Source: an uncultured Bacteroidales bacterium (lineage in GTDB: Bacteria; Bacteroidota; Bacteroidia; Bacteroidales; P3). Taken from it: 59,347 nt of DNA. Under the pieces are notes generated by a model. That model worked only from the letters and a program-made list of their open reading frames with translations. It made no database searches and had not been told where the DNA came from. The stretch is from contig CAMVGR010000011.1 of NCBI GenBank assembly GCA_947167075.1, forward strand, positions 1 through 59,347. The letters are read 5' to 3'. Positions 1 through 6,932 of the stretch are shown here, in pieces (position 1 is the stretch's first letter; each line of letters begins with the position of its first letter). Position numbers and translations under genes: made by a program.

Positions 1-95
1 AGGTGCCACGGCATGTCGCCGTTGAGACCGATGGCTCGGTTTTCTGCCTGTGCCACGATTATGCTTAGGCGTGGCATTCGTTTAGTTTCTATCAT
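1..95 (-). CDS. folA: Dihydrofolate reductase, N-terminal fragment (cut by window edge)
   Basis: Only about the first 31 codons are in the window. The reverse strand reads MIETKRMPRLSIIVAQAENR and continues AIGLNGDMPWHL, which is the classic start of DHFR: a first beta strand, then the N-x-x-IG-x-x-G-x-(L/M)-PW-x-L motif that holds NADPH and folate. The enzyme reduces dihydrofolate to tetrahydrofolate in the cytoplasm. The ATG overlaps the hydF stop codon as ATGA (92-95), so the two genes are very likely co-transcribed and translationally coupled. The internal ATG at 75-77 (MPRLSIIV) is an alternative start, nearer to the usual DHFR N-terminus. The rest of the gene lies outside the window. 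Confidence 0.88.
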   Translation of the reverse strand, partial: MIETKRMPRLSIIVAQAENRAIGLNGDMPWH

Positions 96-1219
96 TGTTG
101 GAAAAACTTTGTTGCTCTCTCAAATATGCCATTACACCATGCTAGTGCCAGTCCGTAGTTGCTCACCGGCACTCCGGCTTCGAGGGCAGGCAACAGGCGT
201 GCATATACCTGCTGTGCAGTGATGACGCAGCCACCGCATTGGATGACAAGTTTATAGTTGAGATCTATGAATTGAGTATTGAGTATTTTATCGCTGCCAG
301 CAAGGATATCGAATTCCAACTGTTTACCCGTGGCTTTACGCAGGGCAGCTGGCAACTTGACGCGACCAATATCCTCGCAGGTGACGTTGTGGGTGCAACT
401 CTCCAGCAGCAGCACACGGTCGCCGTCCTGCAGGGTGGCTATCTTCTTTGTTCCAGCAAGATACTCGGGGAAAAGACCCTTCTGGCGTGCCAGCACCACG
501 CTGAAACTGGTCAGTGGAACCTCTTCCGGCACCGCAGCAGCCACCCTCTCGAACACCTGGCTATCGGTCACTACCAGCTGTGGCAGGGCCTTCAGTCCCA
601 ATAGCGTATCTCTCAGCTCCTCCGGCTGGCAGAAGAGTGCACGGGCATGCAGGTCCATCAGGTCGCGCAGCACCTGCACCTGTGGCAGTATCATGCGCCC
701 CTCGGGAGCCGACGAGTCGATGGGGGTGACTAGGACAACCGTGTCGCCCTGGTGCACCACATCGCCCAGCAGCGATCGACCACGATAGGCCGACTCGGGC
801 AAGGCGTTCTTTATCGACTCTATAAGTTTGTCTTTGTCGATTGGAGCCGACTTGGTGAGCACCTTGAGGATGGGGGTGCCATGTTCGCGACACCAACGCT
901 CGACGTTTTCCTCCGATTCGCCATAGTTACCCTCGGTGTAGAGCAGTAGTGCCAGGTCCACCTCGGCCAATGCTGCCATGCTCTTCTCCACACGCTGACG
1001 GCCCAGCTCGCCTTCGTCGTCGATGCCCGCGGTGTCGATGAGTACCACAGGACCAATGCCGCCTATCTCCATGCTTTTGCGAACGGGGTCGGTAGTGGTG
1101 CCTGCTGTGTCGCTGACGATAGCAATCTGCTGACCGGTCAGGAAGTTAATCAGCGAGCTCTTGCCCACATTGCGTCGTCCGAATATACCTATACGAGGCT
1201 TCGATTCGTTTCCTTTCAT
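92..1219 (-). CDS. hydF: [FeFe]-hydrogenase H-cluster maturation GTPase HydF
   Basis: HydF is the scaffold and carrier that receives the 2Fe precursor made with HydE and HydG and delivers it to the hydrogenase. The 375-residue protein has an N-terminal Ras-like GTPase domain with P-loop GRRNVGKS (residues 14-21) and the G3 motif DTAG (62-65), a middle dimerisation region, and a C-terminal iron-sulphur domain. The cluster ligands are visible as C275-T-H277 and C328-GG-C331. The family motif is usually CxH...HCxxC; here the second His is Gln327. HydE and HydG are not in this window. A TAnnTTTG element ends only 4 bases before the ATG, so the mRNA may be leaderless. The stop overlaps the folA start. 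Confidence 0.95.
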   Translation of the reverse strand: MKGNESKPRIGIFGRRNVGKSSLINFLTGQQIAIVSDTAGTTTDPVRKSMEIGGIGPVVLIDTAGIDDEGELGRQRVEKSMAALAEVDLALLLYTEGNYGESEENVERWCREHGTPILKVLTKSAPIDKDKLIESIKNALPESAYRGRSLLGDVVHQGDTVVLVTPIDSSAPEGRMILPQVQVLRDLMDLHARALFCQPEELRDTLLGLKALPQLVVTDSQVFERVAAAVPEEVPLTSFSVVLARQKGLFPEYLAGTKKIATLQDGDRVLLLESCTHNVTCEDIGRVKLPAALRKATGKQLEFDILAGSDKILNTQFIDLNYKLVIQCGGCVITAQQVYARLLPALEAGVPVSNYGLALAWCNGIFERATKFFQQ

Positions 1220-1223
1220 GCTG

Positions 1224-1231
1224 CAAAAATA
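1224..1231 (-). promoter_or_regulatory. Bacteroidetes -7 element for hydF-folA
   Basis: The reverse strand reads TATTTTTG, a match to TAnnTTTG. A TTTG (CAAA at 1254-1257 on plus) lies 22 bases upstream as a possible -33 box. The G of the element is followed by CAGC and then the hydF ATG, which leaves room for almost no 5' leader. Confidence 0.6.
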
Positions 1232-1336
1232 CTAAAAAAAGTTCACCCGCTATCAAAAAAATAGCCCCCTCCCCTTCCTAACCTTTTCTTAGCTACTTTT
1301 ATGCACTCTTATTCGACTAAATATCAACCACATCAA

Positions 1337-1428
1337 CGTACCAACACCGTACTTGAACCGTACATGAACCGTACATGCACCGTAGATGCACCGTGAATGC
1401 ACCGTGGAAGGTCGGCCAATGCACCTTG
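1337..1428 (-). repeat. Dispersed 11-bp module array, copy 1 (reverse orientation)
   Basis: Six clear 11-bp modules occupy 1341-1406. Read on the minus strand they are CACGGTGCATT, CACGGTGCATC, TACGGTGCATG, TACGGTTCATG, TACGGTTCAAG, TACGGTGTTGG, then TACG. Two decayed modules keep the period at 1407-1428 (CAAGGTGCATT and GGCCGACCTTC on the minus strand). The array sits in the 377-base gap between divergent hydF and the nitroreductase gene; the rest of the gap holds the two promoters and an inverted repeat at 1428-1480. Confidence 0.9.
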
Positions 1429-1480
1429 TATTCAAGTAGCATCCGCCTATTTAACAATTCTTTCATATATACTTGAATAC
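1428..1480. repeat. Perfect 11-bp inverted repeat with 31-base loop
   Basis: GTATTCAAGTA (1428-1438) and TACTTGAATAC (1470-1480) are exact reverse complements. They lie between array copy 1 and the nitroreductase promoter. There is no T-tract, so a terminator is unlikely; an operator or a remnant is possible. Confidence 0.5.
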
Positions 1481-1556
1481 CAGACAAATCAAACAGTCAC
1501 TACAAGAAGTATACAACCATTATGAAAAATTTAGCGACCGAATAAAGAAGTTTTTG

Positions 1557-1564
1557 TATTTTTG
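1557..1564 (+). promoter_or_regulatory. Bacteroidetes -7 element for the nitroreductase gene
   Basis: TATTTTTG matches TAnnTTTG and lies 32 bases before the ATG at 1597. No clear -33 TTTG is seen. Confidence 0.55.
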
Positions 1565-1596
1565 CATTTTGTAAACATTCAATACACATTGTAAAA

Positions 1597-2271
1597 ATGA
1601 CAATACAGGAAGCCATTCTCGCACGCCATTCGGTGCGCCAGTATCAAGTAATAGAAATCGAAGCCGAGAAAATAGCACAACTGCAGGCTGCCATAGACGA
1701 AGCCAATGCCGACCAACGGCTACACCTGCAGCTAGTCACCAACGAGCCAGAGGCATTCAGTCATGGACTGGCCAAGTATGGTAGATTCAGCGGAGTGAGC
1801 AACTATATCGCACTTGTCTGCAAGAAAGGGGAAGACGAGTGCATGGGCTATCGCGGAGAGTCCATTGTGCTGCTGGCACAGACCTTGGGGCTGAACAGCT
1901 GCTGGGTGGGGCTCACATTCCAGAAGCAACCGGAGCAGTACACCATCGACAAAGGGGAGGTGATGATGGGAGTCATCGCACTGGGCTATGGCATCGACTC
2001 CGGCGTACAACATCCGCAGAAACCAATAGAGAAATACTACAAGGCCACCGGCACCGTACCGGAATGGTTCCTCAAAGGTGTCGAGGCGGCGATGCTGGCT
2101 CCTACGGCCATGAATATGCAGAAATTCGAATTCGAACTGCTGTCCGATGGCAGGGTAGCGGCACGCACCAGATTCTCGCTAGTCGGCAACTACCTCAAGC
2201 TCGACCTGGGCATAGTGAAATACCACTTCGAGGTTGGAGCCGGTGCAGGCAACTTCAGCTGGGCAAACTAG
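1597..2271 (+). CDS. Nitroreductase-family FMN protein (TM1586-type)
   Basis: The 224-residue protein opens with IQEAILARHSVRQYQ, the Arg-x-Ser-x-Arg type FMN phosphate-binding start of nitroreductases. It has two related halves and a second nitroreductase-like motif, EAAMLAPTAMNMQKFEFEL (about 162-181), where A-P-T-A-x-N resembles the FMN-contacting A-P-S-x-x-N-x-Q segment. Family members are FMN-dependent NAD(P)H oxidoreductases; the physiological substrate is unknown. It is followed 27 bases later by an AlkD-like gene on the same strand, so the two probably share the promoter at 1557. The family call is secure, the substrate is not. Confidence 0.85.
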   Translation: MTIQEAILARHSVRQYQVIEIEAEKIAQLQAAIDEANADQRLHLQLVTNEPEAFSHGLAKYGRFSGVSNYIALVCKKGEDECMGYRGESIVLLAQTLGLNSCWVGLTFQKQPEQYTIDKGEVMMGVIALGYGIDSGVQHPQKPIEKYYKATGTVPEWFLKGVEAAMLAPTAMNMQKFEFELLSDGRVAARTRFSLVGNYLKLDLGIVKYHFEVGAGAGNFSWAN

Positions 2272-2298
2272 CGACAACACGCAAGAAAAACAGTAGTC

Positions 2299-2967
2299 AT
2301 GTCGCTCTCTGTAGACAGCCTCCGGCAACAGTTGTTTGCATCTCGAGACGAAAAATACCGCGACTTTCACTGCTCGCTGGTGCCATCGATGCGTGAAGAC
2401 AGCATTATCGGTGTGCGCACACCGCTGCTCCGCAAGCTGGCCAAAGAGGTGGACATCGAGCCATTTCTAGACGCACTTCCGCACCGCTACTATGAAGAGA
2501 ATCAGATACACGCTTTTCTGCTCAGCGGCATGAAAGACTATCACCGCTGCCTAGCCGAAGTGGAACGATTCCTACCCTATGTGGACAACTGGGCCACTTG
2601 CGACGGACTGAGGCCCAAATGCTTCAGCCGCAATATGGACGATGTGCTTCGACATGTGCAGCAGTGGCTCGCATTCGAGCACGAATACACCGTACGGTTT
2701 GCAATCGGAATGTTGGAAACATTCTTCCTCGACGACGGATTCCAAGCCGAGCAGCTACAGTGGGTGGCAAAGATAGAGCGAGACGAATACTACATCAAAA
2801 TGATGCAGGCTTGGTATTTCGCCACTGCATTGGCCAAACAATGGGAGACCGCATTGCCCATAGTGCCTGAGCTGCCCGAATGGGTGCGTCGCAAAACCAT
2901 ACAAAAAGCCTGCGAGAGCTTTCGCATCCCGCAGGCACATAAAGCTATATTGCGTACCCTACGCTAG
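2299..2967 (+). CDS. DNA alkylation repair protein, AlkD-like HEAT-repeat family
   Basis: The 222-residue protein is helical and shows the family signature IIGVRTPLLRKLAKEV near the N-terminus, followed by HEAT-like repeats. A segment FLPYVDNWATCDGLRPKCF (about 95-113) corresponds to the region that carries the DNA-contacting acidic and aromatic residues in AlkD. AlkD-type proteins remove N3- and N7-alkylpurines from DNA without flipping the base. Length is normal for the family. Its last four bases overlap the 3' end of the convergent DUF2461 gene (2964-2967), so the two mRNAs are complementary at their ends. Confidence 0.85.
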   Translation: MSLSVDSLRQQLFASRDEKYRDFHCSLVPSMREDSIIGVRTPLLRKLAKEVDIEPFLDALPHRYYEENQIHAFLLSGMKDYHRCLAEVERFLPYVDNWATCDGLRPKCFSRNMDDVLRHVQQWLAFEHEYTVRFAIGMLETFFLDDGFQAEQLQWVAKIERDEYYIKMMQAWYFATALAKQWETALPIVPELPEWVRRKTIQKACESFRIPQAHKAILRTLR

Positions 2968-3668
2968 TGCAGTTCCTCCATCGCCCGCTGTACGAATCGA
3001 TTCAACGGCACACTTGCACGCCACACCTTCAGCACCTCGTCGAAGAGACGGGGACTGTTGATCATCCTGTCTGGCATGGTGTAGGAGGTGCAATAGTCCT
3101 TATACTTCAGCAGATCGGCATGCTCCCAGTCGGCGGGGTAGCCTTTGGGGACACGCTGTAGCTTCTTGATAGTGAAGAATTCGGAGCCAAAGTATTTCTT
3201 GTAGGAGGGTTCATTCATAATGTCGATGAACTCGTCAGGACAGTAAAATATCTCTTGTCGGATGGCATTGAGCGCCTCAGGTGTGGGCATGAAGATGCCA
3301 CCGCCAAGGTTGCAGATGCCGGTGAGCCCGTAGGCTTCCTCTGCACCGACCTGGAAGTAGTAGCCCGGCACGCCGCTGTTCTTCGGTCCCCACGAGGAGA
3401 GGAAGCACGACACGTGGGTCTTGTAGGGTGTCATGTCGGGCGAGAAGCGCGTGTCGCGGTAGATGCGGTAGACGCTGTTTTTGGCCGTGAGGCCGACGAG
3501 GGTGTCGTCATACTTAGACATCTCGTCGATGAGGCCCTGAGTGAAGTTGTCGAAGGCGGCCTTTATTTCCAGCCAATGGGCTTTATTGTCGTTGAACCAT
3601 TCGCGGTTGTTGTTCATCATCAGCTCCCGAAGGAAGGGGAGGGTGTCGGGGTGCAATGTTGGTATCAT
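2964..3668 (-). CDS. DUF2461 (TIGR02453) family protein
   Basis: The 234-residue protein has the DUF2461 layout: LPFLRELMMNNNREWFNDNK at the start, then a conserved core with NSVYRIYRDTRFSPDMTPYK around residues 63-82, and YYFQVG. The family is widespread and its biochemical function is not established. The ATG abuts the stop of the upstream secreted protein directly (TAA at 3669-3671, ATG at 3666-3668), so the two are co-transcribed and probably translationally coupled. The 3' end overlaps the convergent AlkD-like gene by four bases. Confidence 0.9.
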   Translation of the reverse strand: MIPTLHPDTLPFLRELMMNNNREWFNDNKAHWLEIKAAFDNFTQGLIDEMSKYDDTLVGLTAKNSVYRIYRDTRFSPDMTPYKTHVSCFLSSWGPKNSGVPGYYFQVGAEEAYGLTGICNLGGGIFMPTPEALNAIRQEIFYCPDEFIDIMNEPSYKKYFGSEFFTIKKLQRVPKGYPADWEHADLLKYKDYCTSYTMPDRMINSPRLFDEVLKVWRASVPLNRFVQRAMEELH

Positions 3669-4268
3669 TTATTCACATATTTCAATTAATGTCATAATGA
3701 GTGTAGTATTGTCGAATGAAAACTCCATATTGGTGAAGCCTTCTGTAGGAGTGAAGCAGTAGGTGGCCTTCCAGCGTCCCGACTGGCTTCGTGCGGTGAT
3801 TATGGTGGTGTCACCGTGACATTCAATGTGCATCCTGTACCGCAGGATTGCAAAACGGTCGAGAAAATCGATATGTCCAATAAACCAGCGGCTGTAACTA
3901 CGTTTGCATTTGATTGGCAATGCAACCTCGGGGAAGGGAAAGTACTCCAGTATGGCGAAGTAACCGCTACGTGGAGGATGAAGCCAGACAGTCTTTTCGT
4001 TCTCTATATATCCCGTGGTTTCCATAACGCCGTCCAAAGGCCATCGGTTGTAGCGGAGCACACGTTGATTGTTGTCGAATTCCCATACGCTGTCAATGGC
4101 TTGCAGGCTGATAAAACTACGGGTAGTATCGTTACCGTTGACATATACCACCCCATAGACGAATTCACGACCGGGCGTGTAGATACACTGTGCTGAGGCA
4201 CTGTGGCAACATAACAGCAGCGTTATTATTGCCAACATGTGCGGCAAGGTATCGTGGTGTGGTTTCAT
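3669..4268 (-). CDS. Secreted protein of unknown function
   Basis: I do not recognise the family. From the chosen ATG at 4268 the protein is 199 residues and begins MKPHHDTLPHMLAIITLLLC with cleavage likely after HSASA, so it is exported. The mature part is beta-rich with many aromatic residues. The reading frame is open further upstream to 4361, but the promoter at 4359-4366 puts that ATG before the transcript start. The ATG at 4268 overlaps the stop of a 23-codon upstream ORF (ATGA). A C9 tract at the start of that small ORF could change frame and fuse it to this protein (see findings). The next gene, DUF2461, starts immediately after the stop. Confidence 0.6.
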   Translation of the reverse strand: MKPHHDTLPHMLAIITLLLCCHSASAQCIYTPGREFVYGVVYVNGNDTTRSFISLQAIDSVWEFDNNQRVLRYNRWPLDGVMETTGYIENEKTVWLHPPRSGYFAILEYFPFPEVALPIKCKRSYSRWFIGHIDFLDRFAILRYRMHIECHGDTTIITARSQSGRWKATYCFTPTEGFTNMEFSFDNTTLIMTLIEICE

Positions 4269-4336
4269 AGTGAACGTAGCCATTTGATTTCTTCGGCCCA
4301 GCGCATCAGGTCGGGGTGCAGTTGGGGGGGGGTCAT
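4265..4336 (-). CDS. 23-codon upstream ORF with a C9 tract
   Basis: The reverse strand reads MTPPQLHPDLMRWAEEIKWL then RSL and a TGA that overlaps the ATG of the secreted protein gene (ATGA). Its ATG lies 22 bases after the TACCTTTG element, the same distance as in other genes of this window, so it is the first start codon a ribosome would meet. Codons 2-5 contain nine C residues (4324-4332). It could be a leader peptide coupled to the next gene, or the out-of-frame state of a slippage-prone start. Confidence 0.4.
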   Translation of the reverse strand: MTPPQLHPDLMRWAEEIKWLRSL

Positions 4337-4358
4337 ATTCTATTCTTTTTTTCGGCTG

Positions 4359-4390
4359 CAAAGGTACGACTTTTTCCCGACGTGGCCAAA
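4359..4390 (-). promoter_or_regulatory. Promoter of the secreted-protein / DUF2461 operon
   Basis: On the reverse strand TTTG (4387-4390) is followed after 20 bases by TACCTTTG (4359-4366), a full TTTG-N20-TAnnTTTG Bacteroidetes promoter. Transcription should begin near 4352, upstream of the 23-codon ORF. Confidence 0.7.
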
Positions 4391-4397
4391 ATGTTTT

Positions 4398-5009
4398 TTA
4401 TTTCTGTGCCTGGAAGTGCTGCGCGAAGAAGGGATCGCTGCAGACGAGCACCACGCGGCAGTCGGCCTCATGCCCGCGGATGCTTTGGGCTACTGCTTCG
4501 ACGGCCTTGTGCGACACCCGTCGCAGCACATTGGTCCAGAAGACCACCACCGTGTAGCGTTTGTCTGGCGGAGCCAAATCAGGATAGATGGCGGCGTAGC
4601 GGCTGAGGGTCATGGCGCCGGAGGTGTCGGGCACCACGGTGGGCGCAGGCGGGAAGCGGTCGAAACTGCCGTAGTGGTTCCAGTCGATGCTGACGGGCCC
4701 CGTCTGGGCGTAGCAGCTGATGTGGTAGAAGCAGAGCGAGTCGCCGTCGAAGCAGAGCACCTGCACGGGCTGGGCGCGGTGCTGCATCATGTCGGTGTCG
4801 GCCACGCTGAGGCGCACCATCCGGGCGTACTGTGCCGAGTCGCTGACGAGCATCTCGCAGGGCAGCACCCGCTGGGCTTCCGCATGGAACGTTTCCACGC
4901 GCTCGGGACGGTAGTCGCTGATTTCGTCGATGCCGAAGACGGCTTTGGCCATCGGTGCGCAGCCTTGCAGCAGCAGGATGGTGAAGACAAGTGGAAACAA
5001 TTGTCTCAT
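4398..5009 (-). CDS. Lipoprotein of unknown function
   Basis: The 203-residue protein starts MRQLFPLVFTILLLQGC, a lipoprotein signal with Cys17 as the lipidated residue. I do not recognise the rest, which contains Cys residues and a C-terminal segment KAVEAVAQSIRGHEADCRVV that looks like the helix-strand end of an alpha/beta fold. The frame is open upstream to 5171, but that part is low-complexity Ser/Thr/Pro and overlaps the previous gene, so the lipobox start is chosen. It begins 4 bases after the stop of the thioredoxin-like lipoprotein gene, so the two form an operon and probably act together at the cell envelope. Confidence 0.65.
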   Translation of the reverse strand: MRQLFPLVFTILLLQGCAPMAKAVFGIDEISDYRPERVETFHAEAQRVLPCEMLVSDSAQYARMVRLSVADTDMMQHRAQPVQVLCFDGDSLCFYHISCYAQTGPVSIDWNHYGSFDRFPPAPTVVPDTSGAMTLSRYAAIYPDLAPPDKRYTVVVFWTNVLRRVSHKAVEAVAQSIRGHEADCRVVLVCSDPFFAQHFQAQK

Positions 5010-5013
5010 GGCA

Positions 5014-5790
5014 TCAGAAGCATTTTCCGTCCGGGGTACAGTATTTGGGGCGTGGCTGGTAATGGCGGAAGGAGATGGTGTCGGCCGTGGGCATGTCGTC
5101 GATGCCAAAGGGGTAGGGGTGGCGTGTGGTGTCGATGCGGTCGAAGTCGAGGTCGTAGACCGTGAGGGCATCGCGGTGCACCATGTCGCGCAGGTCGTAG
5201 GCGGTGAGGAAACCCAGGTCGTCGAACTGCCAGTATTCCTGCTTCACGCGGCCGTCGGGGCTGACGATGAGGGTGAGCGGTGCATAGTCGCAGTACTCGA
5301 AGGCGCGTCTCGGCTGGGTGATGTAGTTGACGATGTTGGTCCAGTTCTGCTGGTTGGTGGCCTTGCCGTTTCGGTACCAGAGGAAGAGGCTGTCGGCATC
5401 GCGCATGTAGTAGCGGGTGGTGATGCCGTAGGCATTGAGGTAGTCGTCGTTCCACGGCAGTGATCCGCAGTCGTCGAGGACGAAGTACATGCGGCAGCGC
5501 GTGGTGTCGAGCTGGTGCATCAACGGCAGGTAGGTGTCGGCGAAGGCCTCGCGGCAGCCGGAACAGCAGTAGCTGTAGACGATGAGCAGCTTGTAGTGCG
5601 TGGTGTCGTCCAGCAGAAGGCGGCGCAGGTCACCGGTGTTGAGGGGCGTGTGGTTGGCATACTTGGTCGGAGCCTGACGCAGCAGGCGGTCGGTCGGATG
5701 GCAAACCCTGACGAGCGAATGACGGCTCTGGAAGCAGCCCGCCAGCGCGAGGCACAGCAGGGCGATGAGGGGGAGGATGGTCTTCTTCAT
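5014..5790 (-). CDS. Thioredoxin-fold lipoprotein with CSGC motif
   Basis: The 258-residue protein begins MKKTILPLIALLCLALAGC, a lipoprotein signal with Cys19 lipidated. A strand then leads into LLIVYSYCCSGCREAFADTY, where C76-S-G-C79 sits where a thioredoxin CxxC would be, and a later segment APLTLIVSPDGRVKQEYW has the cis-Pro and strand pattern of thioredoxin-like proteins. Such proteins handle disulphides in the periplasm, but a third adjacent Cys (C75) is unusual. The start at 5790 is chosen for the signal peptide; the frame runs nine codons further upstream. It is followed by a second lipoprotein gene after 4 bases. Family-level call only. Confidence 0.65.
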   Translation of the reverse strand: MKKTILPLIALLCLALAGCFQSRHSLVRVCHPTDRLLRQAPTKYANHTPLNTGDLRRLLLDDTTHYKLLIVYSYCCSGCREAFADTYLPLMHQLDTTRCRMYFVLDDCGSLPWNDDYLNAYGITTRYYMRDADSLFLWYRNGKATNQQNWTNIVNYITQPRRAFEYCDYAPLTLIVSPDGRVKQEYWQFDDLGFLTAYDLRDMVHRDALTVYDLDFDRIDTTRHPYPFGIDDMPTADTISFRHYQPRPKYCTPDGKCF

Positions 5791-5838
5791 AAATGTCTGT
5801 TTATATAGTAGTCGCATCAGTGGTTGAAATCTTACACG

Positions 5839-6684
5839 TCAGACGAAGATTCTTCCCTCGGCCACGATGGCGGCCGTGCCACCGACGCGGATGCCGCCGT
5901 CGGCGTCCAGCCGGGTCTCCACTACCGAGGGGCGCCCCATGGCCTCGCCTTGCAGGAAGGAGTGGTTGCCACACTTGATGATACCATTGGCTGCAAGGTA
6001 GTGTGTGAGGGCAGCATTGGCGGTGCCGGTGGCGCTCTCTTCGGGCACTCCGTAGGCGGGGGCGAAGTCGCGCACATGGGCTGTATACTCGTCGGTGCTT
6101 ATAGCGAAGGGGTGGATACTGACAGCGCCGAGGCGACCGGTCAGTGCAGCGATAGCCTCCATATCGGGCTGCAGGGTGTTCAACGCCTCGATCGACGGCA
6201 TAGGTAGCATCACATCTGGCAGTCCAGTGGTGACGATGGCGGGTTTTATCGGAGGGCACCAAGCCGTAGCAAGACCGACAGCACGGTAGGCTTCCTGTGC
6301 ATCCTCGTGGTTTAGGTAGCTGACTATGCGTGGAGGAGTCATCTGCATCATCACCTGCGGGGCAGCAATCACCTCCAACTCGCCTGCCCGTGTGCGGACA
6401 TGGCAGCAACCATCCGCACGCCCTAGCGAATACAGCAGGGCGAACGTAGCAACTGTGGCATGGCCACACAGCTCCACCTCGGCCAGAGGAGTGAAGTAGC
6501 GTATTTCCCATAGCGTAGCTTCCAGAGGTCGCACAAAGGCCGTTTCGGAATAGCGAAGCTCCGCAGCCACCTGTCGCATCAATTCATCCTCCGGATATTC
6601 TTCGTTTTCCAACAGCACCACTCCCGCCGTGTTTCCTCCGAAAGGATGGTCTGTAAAAGCATCAACAATATAGTATCTCAACAT
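5839..6684 (-). CDS. PhzF-family isomerase/epimerase-like protein
   Basis: From the ATG at 6684 the 281-residue protein begins MLRYYIVDAFTDHPFGGNTA, the signature of PhzF proteins (Y-x-V-D-A-F-x-x-x-x-F-x-G-N-x-A). The catalytic Glu is in ELRYSETAFV, and ELCGHATVAT marks the conserved GHAT loop. The C-terminal half repeats the fold with EESATGTANAAL, where the G-S/T-A motif closes the active site. PhzF itself isomerises an intermediate of phenazine synthesis; most homologues, like this one, have unknown substrates, and there is no phenazine cluster here. The open frame extends to 6777 but the homology begins at 6684. Confidence 0.9.
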   Translation of the reverse strand: MLRYYIVDAFTDHPFGGNTAGVVLLENEEYPEDELMRQVAAELRYSETAFVRPLEATLWEIRYFTPLAEVELCGHATVATFALLYSLGRADGCCHVRTRAGELEVIAAPQVMMQMTPPRIVSYLNHEDAQEAYRAVGLATAWCPPIKPAIVTTGLPDVMLPMPSIEALNTLQPDMEAIAALTGRLGAVSIHPFAISTDEYTAHVRDFAPAYGVPEESATGTANAALTHYLAANGIIKCGNHSFLQGEAMGRPSVVETRLDADGGIRVGGTAAIVAEGRIFV

Positions 6685-6885
6685 CTTAATATGGCTATTT
6701 ACCCATGTCGGTCGTTTTGACTGTACAATATGTACCACCCGCTCATTTATCAAATAGATAACGACACCTGCCGACACTTATTGTCCAAGCCAACAAAATA
6801 CATAAACACAACATTTTCAGGCCTGTCGGTGGGGAGATAATGGCGTGCATGCAAAAATAATTATTCCTATGTTAAGGAAAATTTG

Positions 6886-6893
6886 TACTTTTG
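6886..6893 (+). promoter_or_regulatory. Bacteroidetes -7 element for the M13 peptidase gene
   Basis: TACTTTTG matches TAnnTTTG, 39 bases before the ATG at 6933. No clear -33 TTTG is present. Confidence 0.55.
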
Positions 6894-6932
6894 CAAAATA
6901 TTTATGATACACTTAAATAAACGTAATATATA

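Noticed and set aside
4239..5165. A 308-codon plus-strand open frame
   Set aside because: It is antisense to two lipoprotein genes with clear signal peptides; the frame is open because of high-GC codon bias and shows no family motif.
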